From assembly GCF_902459765.1 (NCBI RefSeq), contig NZ_CABPSP010000009.1, positions 1 to 64,000 on the forward strand: a stretch of DNA of 64,000 nt. Reading direction: 5' to 3'. This document shows positions 15,190 through 23,624 of the stretch, in pieces. The notes beneath the pieces were generated by a model, which was not told the origin of the DNA, did not search any database, and was given only the letters and a program-made list of their open reading frames with translations. Every line of letters begins with the position of its first letter. Within the stretch, counting starts at the first letter, position 1. Both the position numbers and the translations under genes were made by a program. The stretch is from Pandoraea anapnoica. GTDB taxonomy: Bacteria > Pseudomonadota > Gammaproteobacteria > Burkholderiales > Burkholderiaceae.

Positions 15190-16458
15190 ATGGAAGCCAA
15201 CCTGAATTCATCGCGTAGACAACACGCGGGCGCCTCGCCCAACGCCGGTGACGACACCGTCACCCCTTACGCATGGAAGGCGCTGGCGGGCTCTGCCATC
15301 GGCTATGCGATGGACGGCTTCGACCTGCTGATTCTCGGCTTCATGCTGCCGGCGATCACGATCGGTCTGCACCTCACGGCGGGGCAAGCCGGTGCGCTCG
15401 TCACGTGGACGCTGATCGGCGCTGTGGGTGGCGGCATTCTGTTCGGCGCGTTATCGGATCGTTACGGCCGCGTGCGCATGCTGACGTGGACGATTCTCTT
15501 GTTCGCGGTCTTCACCGGTCTGTGTGCGCTGGCGCAAGGATTCTGGGATCTGCTGGTCTATCGCACGATTGCAGGTATCGGCCTCGGCGGCGAGTTCGGC
15601 ATCGGCATGGCGCTCGCGGCGGAGGCATGGCCAGCGTCCAAACGCGCGCGCGTGTCGTCTTATGTCGCACTCGGCTGGCAGACGGGCGTGCTTGCTGCCG
15701 CGTTGCTCACGCCGCTGTTGCTGATGTACATCGGCTGGCGCGGCATGTTCCTCGTGGGAGTGCTGCCTGCGCTCGTCGCATGGGTGTTGCGCAACAAACT
15801 GCACGAGCCGGAAGTGTTCGTGCGCCGCACGGACAAGACGCCAAAGCACGGCAGCTCGAATGCGTTTCGTCTGCTCGTGAAGGATGCCCGTACCACGCGC
15901 GTGAGCCTCGGCATCGTCATTCTGTGTTCGGTTCAGAACTTCGGTTACTACGGCATCATGATCTGGCTGCCGACGTTCCTCTCGCAGAAGCTCGGTTTCT
16001 CGCTGACGAAGTCCGGCCTTTGGACCGCCGCGACGGTCATCGGCATGATGTTCGGCGTGTGGGCCTTCGGGCAACTGGCCGACCGCATCGGCCGCCGTCC
16101 CACGTTCCTGCTGTATCAGGCGGGCGCAGTCGTCATGGTGATCGTCTATTCGCAACTGACCGATCCGGGCGTGATGCTCTTCGCCGGTGCGTTCATGGGC
16201 ATGTTCGTCAACGGGATGGTCGGCGGCTACGGCACGCTGATGTCCGAGGCGTATCCCACGGCAGCACGCGCGACTGCGCAGAACGTGCTGTGGAACATCG
16301 GACGCGCCATCGGCGGTCTCGGCCCGCTCGTGGTCGGTGCGCTCGCCGCACGCTACTCCTTCCAGATCGCCATCGCGCTGCTCGCGAGCCTCTACGTGCT
16401 CGACATGATCGCCACACGCTTCCTGATTCCCGAACTCAAAGGCACCGAACTCGAATAA
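15190..16458 (+). CDS. MFS carrier, aromatic acid:H+ symporter type
   Basis: Product of 422 aa with about 12 hydrophobic segments. Family signatures: YAMDGFDLLILGFMLPAI in helix 1 (DGFD typical of the AAHS group), DRYGRVRML in loop 2-3, RTIAGIGLGGEFGIGMALAA, and DRIGRRPTFL between helices 8 and 9. It should import a small organic acid across the inner membrane. First gene of an operon with a dihydroorotate dehydrogenase pair and an N-carbamoyl hydrolase, which suggests orotate or a similar ring acid as substrate (inference). Confidence 0.9.
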   Translation: MEANLNSSRRQHAGASPNAGDDTVTPYAWKALAGSAIGYAMDGFDLLILGFMLPAITIGLHLTAGQAGALVTWTLIGAVGGGILFGALSDRYGRVRMLTWTILLFAVFTGLCALAQGFWDLLVYRTIAGIGLGGEFGIGMALAAEAWPASKRARVSSYVALGWQTGVLAAALLTPLLLMYIGWRGMFLVGVLPALVAWVLRNKLHEPEVFVRRTDKTPKHGSSNAFRLLVKDARTTRVSLGIVILCSVQNFGYYGIMIWLPTFLSQKLGFSLTKSGLWTAATVIGMMFGVWAFGQLADRIGRRPTFLLYQAGAVVMVIVYSQLTDPGVMLFAGAFMGMFVNGMVGGYGTLMSEAYPTAARATAQNVLWNIGRAIGGLGPLVVGALAARYSFQIAIALLASLYVLDMIATRFLIPELKGTELE

Positions 16459-16511
16459 CGCACGCGTCGTACTCGGCAAGCCCTCGCCCCCACTATCCGG
16501 AGCCCCCATCC

Positions 16512-17459
16512 ATGTCCGTCGTCTCTCTGACGCCCAACAACGTCACGCGCCCACTGGCGCTCGTGCCTTCGCCGACGTGCGATTCACGTGAAGCGCAGCC
16601 GGACACCGCCGCCTGCAGTTCGCACGCCGGGCATATCGTCGCCACACATCACTGCCGGGTGCTCACGCATCACGCCGTCAACGCGCGTTATCGCTATCTG
16701 CGATTGCAGGCCGATGCGCCCGTCGCGCTCTCCACGCGCCCCGGGCAGTTCTATCAACTGAAGTGTCCGGTGACGGAAAACGAAGCGCCGTTCCTGCTGC
16801 GCCCGATGAGCGTCTACGGCACCGGCCCCGAGCCGGACACCATCGAGTTTCTCTACAACGTGACGGGCGTCGGTACCCGCGCACTCGCCACGCTGACCGA
16901 GGGCGCATCGCTCGACATCGTCGGCCCGCTCGGCAATACGTTCACACTGGACACGCAATGGCAGCGCGTGATGGTCGTCGCGCGTGGCGTCGGTCTGGCG
17001 ACGATGGCCCCGCTGGTGCAACGCGCCGCTGCGGCCGGTCTGCGACTGACGGTCGTCATGTCGGCGCGCAGCGAAGCCGATCTGATGCGCGACGAGTTTC
17101 TGCGTTCGCCCGAAGCCCGTGCGCTGGCTGACGTGCATTGCGTGTTCGACAGCGACGGCTCGTCGGCAGTCGCGGCGCTTGAGCCCCGCATCCGCGCCCT
17201 GCTCGCCGCAGCCCCCCACGACGCGGTGTACACCTGCGGCTCGCATCGTCTGCTGATGCTGCTTCAGCGTGTGCTGGCAGCGCACCCGGAGATCACCGGC
17301 GAAGTCGCGATGGAGCAACGCATGGCCTGCGGCATGGGCGTCTGCCTGTCGTGTGTGCGCCTGTTCGATTGCGACGGCGACAAGCAATTCCTGCGCGTGT
17401 GCCGTGAAGGCCCCGTGTTTGCCATTCGCGACGTCGTCGGGGAGGTGGATTTTGGCTGA
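16512..17459 (+). CDS. Dihydroorotate dehydrogenase electron-transfer subunit (PyrK-like)
   Basis: Product of 315 aa. It has an FAD-binding beta-barrel (RPGQFYQLKCPV, PFLLRPMSVYG), an NAD-binding region (VMVVARGVGLATMAPLVQ) and C-terminal cysteines for a 2Fe-2S cluster: C273, C278, C281 and C297 in CGMGVCLSC...RVC. This is the PyrK layout that passes electrons between the catalytic subunit and NAD. The N-terminus has about 40 extra residues before the barrel. The stop overlaps the start of the catalytic subunit, so the two are co-translated. Confidence 0.9.
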   Translation: MSVVSLTPNNVTRPLALVPSPTCDSREAQPDTAACSSHAGHIVATHHCRVLTHHAVNARYRYLRLQADAPVALSTRPGQFYQLKCPVTENEAPFLLRPMSVYGTGPEPDTIEFLYNVTGVGTRALATLTEGASLDIVGPLGNTFTLDTQWQRVMVVARGVGLATMAPLVQRAAAAGLRLTVVMSARSEADLMRDEFLRSPEARALADVHCVFDSDGSSAVAALEPRIRALLAAAPHDAVYTCGSHRLLMLLQRVLAAHPEITGEVAMEQRMACGMGVCLSCVRLFDCDGDKQFLRVCREGPVFAIRDVVGEVDFG

Positions 17460-18402
17460 TCTTTCCGTTCGCATCGGGTCGCTCACACTGCGCAATCCCG
17501 TGATGCCCGCGTCGGGCTGCTTCGCTATCGAGTATGCCGAGGCGCTCGATCTGAATCGTCTTGGCGCGCTCGTCGTCAAGAGCGTGTCGCCCAACGCGCG
17601 GGCAGGCAACCCGACGCCGCGCGTGGCTGAGACCGCCAGCGGCATGCTCAACTCCATCGGTATTCCGAGCAAGGGGCTCGACGCGTACCGTCGCGACGTG
17701 TTGCCCGCCTACACCCGCTTCGACACGCCGGTCGTGGTCTCGGTGTCGGCAGACACCGCCGAGTCGTTCGGCGAAGCGTGCGCGACGCTGTCGCTGCCGG
17801 AAGTCGCGGCCATCGAAGCCAACATTTCGTGCCCGAATCTCGAAGCGGACGGCATGGCCTTCGCGATGCAGGCCGAGAGCACGTACAAAGCCGTGAGCGC
17901 GATCCGACGCCGCACGTCGCACCCGCTGTGGGTGAAACTCACGCCGAACGCCGGTCAGATCGCATTGATCGCGCGCGCTGCGGAAGATGCCGGAGCCGAC
18001 GCCATCGTCATGGGCAACACGGTCCTCGGCATGGCCATCGACGTGCGCACGCGCAAGCCGAAGCTCGGCAACGTGATGGGCGGTCTCTCCGGCCCGGCGA
18101 TCAAACCACTCGCCGTGCGACTCGTGCATCAGTGCCACCGCGCGGTGCGCATCCCGATCATCGGCTGTGGCGGCATCGAGACGGCGGACGACGCCGTGGA
18201 ATTCATGCTCGCCGGGGCGACGGCGGTGCAGGTCGGCACAGCCTCGTTCCGCGATCCGGCGGTCATGGGTCGCATCGTCGACGGACTATCCGCCCATTGC
18301 TGTGCGAATGACGTCGAGCGCATTGCAACGCTCACCGGTGCTGTCGCGCTCGACGCACAACTGTCCGACCGCTGGCTGCGCTTCGCACAACAGTCCGGCT
18401 GA
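17452..18402 (+). CDS. Dihydroorotate dehydrogenase class 1B, catalytic subunit (PyrD-like)
   Basis: Product of 316 aa, an FMN TIM barrel. ISCPN places a cysteine (about residue 127) as catalytic base, which marks the class 1 enzymes; the PyrK-like partner makes it 1B. Other signs are VVKSVS, GMLNSIGIPSKG, LWVKLTPN, IPIIGCGGI and VQVGTA. The start is TTG 17452, placed 6 nt after GGAGG and overlapping the upstream stop. Betaproteobacteria normally make pyrimidines with a class 2 enzyme, so this copy in a transporter operon is probably catabolic (orotate to dihydroorotate). Confidence 0.9.
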   Translation: MADLSVRIGSLTLRNPVMPASGCFAIEYAEALDLNRLGALVVKSVSPNARAGNPTPRVAETASGMLNSIGIPSKGLDAYRRDVLPAYTRFDTPVVVSVSADTAESFGEACATLSLPEVAAIEANISCPNLEADGMAFAMQAESTYKAVSAIRRRTSHPLWVKLTPNAGQIALIARAAEDAGADAIVMGNTVLGMAIDVRTRKPKLGNVMGGLSGPAIKPLAVRLVHQCHRAVRIPIIGCGGIETADDAVEFMLAGATAVQVGTASFRDPAVMGRIVDGLSAHCCANDVERIATLTGAVALDAQLSDRWLRFAQQSG

Positions 18403-18417
18403 TTTATTCCGTAACTC

Positions 18418-18441
18418 CTAGGGTCTGCTCACAGACCCTAG
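18418..18441. other. Perfect 10-bp hairpin inside the operon
   Basis: CTAGGGTCTG and CAGACCCTAG flank a CTCA loop between the dehydrogenase and the hydrolase. There is no T-run, so it is more likely an mRNA processing or stability element, or a weak attenuator. Confidence 0.6.
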
Positions 18442-18478
18442 CCCCCTCGCATTGCATCACGCGAAAAGAAGCACACCC

Positions 18479-19732
18479 ATGGAACTGAACGCGCTGGCCC
18501 CGCTGGCCGAGCAACTTTTCACCGACCTGCGCCATCTCGGCAACGACGGCGTCGGCATCACCCGCGACAGCTATGGCGACGGCGAGAACGCCGCCGCAGC
18601 GTACCTGACGGAATGGGCTGGCCACCAAGGCCTTACCGTCACACGCGACCGCGCCGCCAATCTCGTCTTCGCGTTGCCGGAGGACGACGGCAACACCCCG
18701 GCCACATGGATAGGCTCACACCTCGACTCCGTCCCGCAAGGTGGCAACTACGACGGTCTTGCCGGTATCGTCGCCGGGCTGCTGTGCCTCGTCGAACAAA
18801 CGCGCAGCCAGCGACACACTGCGACGCCGGTGCGCGTACTCGCACTGCGTGGCGAAGAAAGCGCGTGGTTCGGCCGCGCGTATATGGGATCGAGCGCGCT
18901 GTTCGGCAAGCTGACCGACGCCGATCTCGCCATGCCGCATCGCAGCCACGGTCGCTCGCTGGGCGAGTGCATGGCGCAGGCCGGTGCTGACGTCGATGCC
19001 ATTCGCGAAGGCGAGATGCTCTTCGACGCGTCACGCGCGAAGGCATGGCTTGAGCTTCATATCGAACAAGGTCCGGTGATGATTGCGCGCAACATGCCGG
19101 TGGCCATCGTGCCTGGCATTCGCGGCAATGTGCGCCACAACCGCGTGACGTGTGTCGGCGAGGCCGGACACTCGGGCGCGGTGCCGCGCTGGCTGCGCCA
19201 CGACGCGATGTTTGCCGTGGCCGACCTCATCACGCGTCTCGACGAACACTGGCGTGCATTGCTGGAGCGCGGTATCGACATGGTGGTGACGACCGGCATC
19301 GTCGGTACCGATCCCGCCGAGCACGCGATCTCGCGCATCCCGGGCAAGGTCGATTTCAGTCTGGAAGTGCGCAGCCAGAGTCTCGATACGCTCGACGTCT
19401 TCTATGAGCTGATGCGCACCGAATGCCGCGCCATCGAACGCGACCGGGGCGTGAAGTTTATCTTCGACCGACGGCTGGCGTCGGCACCGGCCGTCATGGA
19501 CAAACACGTGTCCTCGCTGCTCGAAGACGCGTGCCGGGCGTTCGACCTGCCTCAGGAGCGTGTGCCGAGCGGCGCAGGACACGACGCCGCCATCTTCGCC
19601 AACGCAGGTATTCCGAGCGGCATGGTGTTCGTGCGCAATGCCAACGGCTCGCACAATCCGGCCGAAAGCATGGAACTCGACGACTTCATGCGCGGCGTGC
19701 AGGTGATGGAAGCGGCAACGCATCGGATCTGA
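18479..19732 (+). CDS. N-carbamoyl-L-amino-acid hydrolase / allantoate amidohydrolase family (M20)
   Basis: Product of 417 aa. Two-metal M20 site: H81 and D92 in GSHLDSVPQGGNYDG, E126-E127 in LRGEES, a His in LELHIEQGP and the C-terminal His in NGSHNPAES; the dimerisation lid carries GHSGAVP. The family removes carbamoyl groups from ureido acids. After a dihydroorotate dehydrogenase the fitting substrate is N-carbamoyl-L-aspartate (ureidosuccinase), though hydantoin-derived ureido acids are possible. ATG 18479 has only a weak AAGAAG upstream. Confidence 0.85.
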   Translation: MELNALAPLAEQLFTDLRHLGNDGVGITRDSYGDGENAAAAYLTEWAGHQGLTVTRDRAANLVFALPEDDGNTPATWIGSHLDSVPQGGNYDGLAGIVAGLLCLVEQTRSQRHTATPVRVLALRGEESAWFGRAYMGSSALFGKLTDADLAMPHRSHGRSLGECMAQAGADVDAIREGEMLFDASRAKAWLELHIEQGPVMIARNMPVAIVPGIRGNVRHNRVTCVGEAGHSGAVPRWLRHDAMFAVADLITRLDEHWRALLERGIDMVVTTGIVGTDPAEHAISRIPGKVDFSLEVRSQSLDTLDVFYELMRTECRAIERDRGVKFIFDRRLASAPAVMDKHVSSLLEDACRAFDLPQERVPSGAGHDAAIFANAGIPSGMVFVRNANGSHNPAESMELDDFMRGVQVMEAATHRI

Positions 19733-19749
19733 CGACGCGTCAAATCCAT

Positions 19750-19786
19750 GCAAAACGGGCCGCTCGATGCGACCCGTTTTGCTTTG
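19750..19786 (+). terminator. Terminator between convergent M20 genes
   Basis: GCAAAACGGG and CCCGTTTTGC form a perfect 10-bp stem with a 13-nt loop, with T-rich sequence after it. It can serve both flanking convergent genes. Confidence 0.75.
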
Positions 19787-19807
19787 CGCGCGAGTTGTGC
19801 AGACGAC

Positions 19808-21268
19808 TTACGGCGCCAGTGCAATCACCTCGGCCACGGCCGCCGTCAGCTTCTTCGCGTAAGGCACGTGCAGGAACTCGTTAGGTCCGTGCGCGTTGGA
19901 CTTCGGTCCGAGCACGCCGCACACCATGAACTGCGCCGTCGGGAAACCGGCTTGCAACGTGTTCATCAGCGGAATCGTGCCGCCCTGTCCGATGTAGGCG
20001 ACATCCGCACCGTAGTGGCGTTGCGACGCCGTGTTCAGCGCCGATGTGAGCCACGGTGCGACATCGGGCGCGTTCCAGCCGGAGGCCGCGCCCGCGTCGG
20101 ACTTGAACGTCACCTTCGCGTTGTACGGCGGGTCGACTTCGAGCAGCGCCTTGAGCTCTTGCACAGCCTGCGCGGCATCGATGAGCGGCGGCAGGCGCAG
20201 CGACAACTTGAAGGCCGTGCGCGGACGCAGCACGTTACCGGCGTCGGCCAGCGCGGGCAGACCCGCCGCCCCCGTCACCGACAGCGACGGACGCCACGTC
20301 GAATTGAGCAGCGCCTCCTTCGGATCAGTCGTGGTCGGCAGCACGGACAGGCCGTCCTGACCGCAAGCCCACGGCATCTTCTTCCAGACGTCGTCGCCGA
20401 GAATGTGCGCGGTGGCTTCGGCTTCTTTCAGACGTTGCAGCGGAATCGGGCTATGGAAGCCCTTCGGCAACACATTGCCGCTGCCCGCATCTTCGAGCCG
20501 TTCGAACAACTGACGCATGATGCGGAAGCTCGACGGTGCAATCCCGCCGTAACCGCCCGAGTGGATGCCCTCGTCGAGTACCTGCACTTCGAGACTGCCG
20601 GAGATCAGGCCGCGCAGTGACGTCGTGAGCCACAGCTGGTCGTAGTTGCCTGCGCCGGAATCCAGACAGACGACGAGACTCACGCGGCCGAGGCGATCGC
20701 GCAGCGCGTCGACGTACGGCAGCAAATCGTAGCTGCCCGATTCTTCGCAGGTCTCGATGAGACCGACGCAACGCGGACGCTCCACGCCCTGCGCGTCGAG
20801 CGCGGCGAGTGCCGTCACGCTGGAATAGATGGCGTAGCCGTCGTCCGCACCGCCACGGCCGTAGAGCTTGCCGTCTTCGAACTTGGGCGTCCACGGCCCG
20901 AGGTCCTTGCGCCAGCCGTCGAACTCGGGCTGCTTGTCGAGGTGGCCGTAAAGCACGATGGTCTCGGTGCTGCCCGAGCGCGTGGCGGGCACTTCGAAGA
21001 AGATCACCGGCGTGCGGCCTTCCAAACGAATCACTTCGAGCTTGAGGCCCTTGACCGGCTGACGCTCCGCCCACTGAGCGGCGTCGCGCACCACGCGGTC
21101 AATGTAACCGTTGCGCGCCCAGTCGGCATCGAAGCCGGGGCTTTTGGCCGGTACTGCAATGTAGTCGGTAAGCGCATGCAGGATTTCGTCGTTCCACTTG
21201 CGCTCGACGAATTCACGCAATGCGGCCGTGTCGAGCGACGGCTGAGTCGGGGTGACGATGTCGTTCAT
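19808..21268 (-). CDS. M20 family metallopeptidase (carnosine dipeptidase-like)
   Basis: Product of 486 aa. Metal ligands are visible in LYGHLDKQP, GRGGADDGYA (bridging Asp), ETCEESGS (Glu pair) and the late His in NAHGPNEFL. The inserted dimerisation domain has EGIHSGGYGG. This matches the CNDP-like dipeptidases of the cytosol. ATG 21268 has AAGGA upstream. It is convergent with the ureido hydrolase and probably not part of that operon. Confidence 0.88.
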   Translation of the reverse strand: MNDIVTPTQPSLDTAALREFVERKWNDEILHALTDYIAVPAKSPGFDADWARNGYIDRVVRDAAQWAERQPVKGLKLEVIRLEGRTPVIFFEVPATRSGSTETIVLYGHLDKQPEFDGWRKDLGPWTPKFEDGKLYGRGGADDGYAIYSSVTALAALDAQGVERPRCVGLIETCEESGSYDLLPYVDALRDRLGRVSLVVCLDSGAGNYDQLWLTTSLRGLISGSLEVQVLDEGIHSGGYGGIAPSSFRIMRQLFERLEDAGSGNVLPKGFHSPIPLQRLKEAEATAHILGDDVWKKMPWACGQDGLSVLPTTTDPKEALLNSTWRPSLSVTGAAGLPALADAGNVLRPRTAFKLSLRLPPLIDAAQAVQELKALLEVDPPYNAKVTFKSDAGAASGWNAPDVAPWLTSALNTASQRHYGADVAYIGQGGTIPLMNTLQAGFPTAQFMVCGVLGPKSNAHGPNEFLHVPYAKKLTAAVAEVIALAP

Positions 21269-21457
21269 CGGGGAGTCCTTGGGGATGTCGTGTGTCAGTG
21301 ACGTGCCGCGCCACACCGCGTCAACCGGGCGGCCCGTCAGTGCAGCCAGATCCTGCGCCGTGGATTCGAGACGATCGGAAATCAGTCGGGCGCGCGCTGG
21401 CCGTATGGCGTCATGATAGCCATTCCAAAGCGCTTCGGGAGCCGAAGTTCACGCCAT

Positions 21458-21814
21458 TCAATTGCCCGAGCCCGGCGGCCCGAACCGGAACACGATCTCG
21501 CCCGCTGCACCGCTCGCCTTCACGCACGTGACCGTTTGCACGCCTCTGCCCGCCACGTCGACCGAATGCTCGGTGTCGGTTGCGCTGCAACGCCAGAAAT
21601 AAGTCACCTGACGCTCGCAGCGATTCGTGACTTCGTAGCGATAGTCAGTGACGTTGGCAGGCAGCGCGCGAATCGCGCCGCACGGCTGACCGCTGTTGTC
21701 GAGCGGCTCCGTAGGCGCTGAGGGTGTTTGCGCGTGCAACGTGCCACTCGCCGCGAAGGCGAGAAGCACCAGCAAGCCTGAGATCCCCGAGTGCCGCTTT
21801 CCGTGGGTCGACAT
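21458..21814 (-). CDS. Small secreted protein, unknown
   Basis: Product of 118 aa with a signal peptide (GLLVLLAFAASGTLHAQ, cleavage near TLHA/Q). The mature part has four cysteines (QPCGAI, NRCERQVTYFWRCS, VTCVKA) that could form two disulfides. The ATG overlaps the stop of the preceding small membrane gene (TGATG), which suggests coupling. No family recognised. Confidence 0.65.
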   Translation of the reverse strand: MSTHGKRHSGISGLLVLLAFAASGTLHAQTPSAPTEPLDNSGQPCGAIRALPANVTDYRYEVTNRCERQVTYFWRCSATDTEHSVDVAGRGVQTVTCVKASGAAGEIVFRFGPPGSGN

Positions 21815-21981
21815 CAGATCCATCGCCATGCAATGGCGATGGCGCCAATGGCGACACCAATGGAGATGACCACGCCGAACCATGCCAGCTGCGCACGCCG
21901 CGCACGGCGACGGCTGGATTCCGACGTGTCGTAGAAACGACCCAATCCGCCCGAATACAGCTTTTCCCAGCGAATTTCCAT
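21814..21981 (-). CDS. Small single-pass membrane protein (MxIRWxK family, copy A)
   Basis: Product of 55 aa beginning MEIRWEKLYSGGLGRFYD, then a basic stretch (SSRRRARRAQ) and one hydrophobic helix (LAWFGVVISIGVAIGAIAIA). GAGGTG lies before ATG 21981. The N-terminus matches the small protein encoded near 22.7 kb. Likely an inner-membrane peptide with the N-terminus inside. Confidence 0.65.
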   Translation of the reverse strand: MEIRWEKLYSGGLGRFYDTSESSRRRARRAQLAWFGVVISIGVAIGAIAIAWRWI

Positions 21982-22568
21982 GGCGCACCTCACAAATCGA
22001 TCAAACCGGCCCGCACTGCTTGTTCTTTTCTTCTTTATCGAAAGTTTTGAGGCGCAAGACAATTCGGATAAATCCGGGCACATTCCATAGCATGAAATAC
22101 CTTGGAATCTTCCTAAAATTCCGACACTGCGCCGTCGCTTCAAGATCGCACTATTCTTTAGGAATTGCAATAGCGTGAACTCGCAGAATACGACGCCAAA
22201 GCCACGAGAGACCACGTCATCGACGATGGTTATCAACGTCCAAAGCGATCTTAGGTGCGCTTTATCGTGGCGCGCGAAATCGACTTAACAAGAAATTGAC
22301 GGGGAATTGCGAACACTTCAGAGAATTGTGCCGGAACGGCTTTTACGCAGACACTGCGCGCTTGTAACAAAACGTTTCTATGAGGGGACAAGCGGCCGTT
22401 CGAATCGGGCGATTGAACGTGCGCGTCAAAACGCAGCGGTGAGCCGTAAAGCGTCCGCAACAATGACGCAGAGAACCTGAGGCCCGCCAGCCTGGATGGC
22501 TTAAGGCAACGTAGCGCGGCGATCCGCCGGAGGCGGTGCCGCGCACGAAAAGGAAGGGGAATGTGACT
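21982..22568. other. Intergenic region, no supported gene
   Basis: Between the two small MxIRWxK genes. Base composition is more AT-rich near 22050-22350. Short frames exist on both strands but lack ribosome sites and protein-like composition. A small GC hairpin (CCGCC-GGA-GGCGG, about 22529) lies downstream of copy B. Confidence 0.5.
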
Positions 22569-22754
22569 TTAGCGTCCCAGGAAGGCCGCCCCTACTGACA
22601 ACAGCACGAATCCGCCGACACTACAGGCGATCGCGATTGCCAACAGGCGTTGAAAGAGTTGCTCGCGCTCACTAGCGCTGCGATGGGAACGGGGTGCATC
22701 GTGATGAATCGTTCCCCACCCACTCGAATACACTTTTTTCCAACGGATGTGCAT
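22569..22754 (-). CDS. Small single-pass membrane protein (MxIRWxK family, copy B)
   Basis: Product of 61 aa: MHIRWKKVYSSGWGTIHHD, a polar segment, then a hydrophobic helix (LLAIAIACSVGGFVLLSVG). It aligns with copy A at MxIRWxKxYSxGxG and in overall design. A paralogous pair of unknown function. Confidence 0.65.
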   Translation of the reverse strand: MHIRWKKVYSSGWGTIHHDAPRSHRSASEREQLFQRLLAIAIACSVGGFVLLSVGAAFLGR

Positions 22755-22986
22755 AAGTTACCTCGCGTTGTTTAGTGCTCGTAGCCTTGCCGGTCATCGA
22801 TTCTCGCTATCGGAATCGACGAGACGCAGGGCTAGTATGCGCTTTGTCTGCGAACGGTAAACCCCTCATCCGTGCTGCGTCGCCGCAAGCCAAACGGTTG
22901 ATTCATATAGTTTTCGAGACGGGGAAGTGCGACACCGAATACCGTCACAATGACGTGATTCGATATTTTTGGCCGGACGTGTCAAT

Positions 22987-23020
22987 GCGACAGAATGTCG
23001 CAGGTGCGACAAGTTGTCGC
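22987..23020. promoter_or_regulatory. Two tandem 15-bp palindromes GCGACA-N3-TGTCGC
   Basis: GCGACAGAATGTCGC (22987-23001) and GCGACAAGTTGTCGC (23006-23020) have identical 6-bp arms and sit 19 bp apart centre to centre. They look like a double operator about 230 nt upstream of the copy B gene. The binding protein is unknown. Confidence 0.5.
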
Positions 23021-23206
23021 GCAACCCGCATGAACCGTGGAATCCACCGATTTGGTGACTGCGACACATGCACGCCTTTCGAAGGCCGCACTCGGGCAAT
23101 CAGGGCTGCAACGACTCGCAGCCAGCTTGGGAAAAGGCATCGCGCACTGTGTTTCGTGCGGCGCAACATCGATTTTTTAAATAAACGACAAATCTGGGGT
23201 AAATCC

Positions 23207-23241
23207 GGGGGAAGCGATCTGCCCAGGGCGCGACTTCCCCC
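23207..23241 (-). terminator. Hairpin after the 93-aa gene
   Basis: GGGGGAAG and CTTCCCCC form an 8-bp stem just after the stop of the 93-aa gene. There is no immediate T-run, so termination is probable rather than certain. Confidence 0.45.
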
Positions 23242-23248
23242 ATTCCGC

Positions 23249-23530
23249 TCAAGATTCAAACGGGTTTTTGACTTGTTTCGCGCTCGTCCCGGCCGCCGTT
23301 TCGGCATGCGCGGGCAAGTCGGCGTCGGCAAGCTCGTTCACCACGGCATCCAGCACCGCTTTGAGCACACGCGCGTGACGCAACCCTTCGGCGTCGCGGC
23401 GCAACTCCAGATTGCCGAAGATCACCACGTGGTCCGTATGGTTTTCGACGTTCAACTCGCCGAGCGAGAGGGCATCGGCATCGTTGGCGAACGGCGAGAA
23501 GCGGTCATTGGCGGAAGACGATGACGTCAT
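23249..23530 (-). CDS. Small hypothetical cytosolic protein
   Basis: Product of 93 aa from ATG 23530 with AGGAGT upstream (MTSSSSANDRFSPFANDADA). The centre (HTDHVVIFGNLELRRDAEGL, VLKAVLDAVVNELADADLP) is likely an alpha/beta unit. No family or partner recognised. Confidence 0.6.
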   Translation of the reverse strand: MTSSSSANDRFSPFANDADALSLGELNVENHTDHVVIFGNLELRRDAEGLRHARVLKAVLDAVVNELADADLPAHAETAAGTSAKQVKNPFES

Positions 23531-23624
23531 AAAGACTCCTGAATCGGGGGAAATCAGTCGTAAAGCCGGTTGGGGTCGGCGCACGGCAGCGTCCGGGGGG
23601 ATATCCCCAATGCTGCCGGTGAGC

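Larger units (their letters stand above)
22755..23248. other. Intergenic region with tandem palindromes and a hairpin
   Basis: No gene is supported here. It holds the two GCGACA-type palindromes and the terminator-like hairpin listed separately, and an AT-rich patch (ATTTTTTAAATAAA, about 23171). Confidence 0.5.

Noticed and set aside
15451-16509. 352-aa frame antisense to the MFS gene
   Set aside because: Extreme Arg/His/Glu composition and no start signal; the MFS protein is clear.
17452-18402. Reading the dehydrogenase as dihydropyrimidine dehydrogenase (PreA/PydA)
   Set aside because: No C-terminal ferredoxin domain and the partner is PyrK-like, not PreT-like; the class 1B dihydroorotate pair fits better.
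18418-18441. Treating the intra-operon hairpin as a true terminator
   Set aside because: No T-tract follows, and the downstream gene fits the same pathway.
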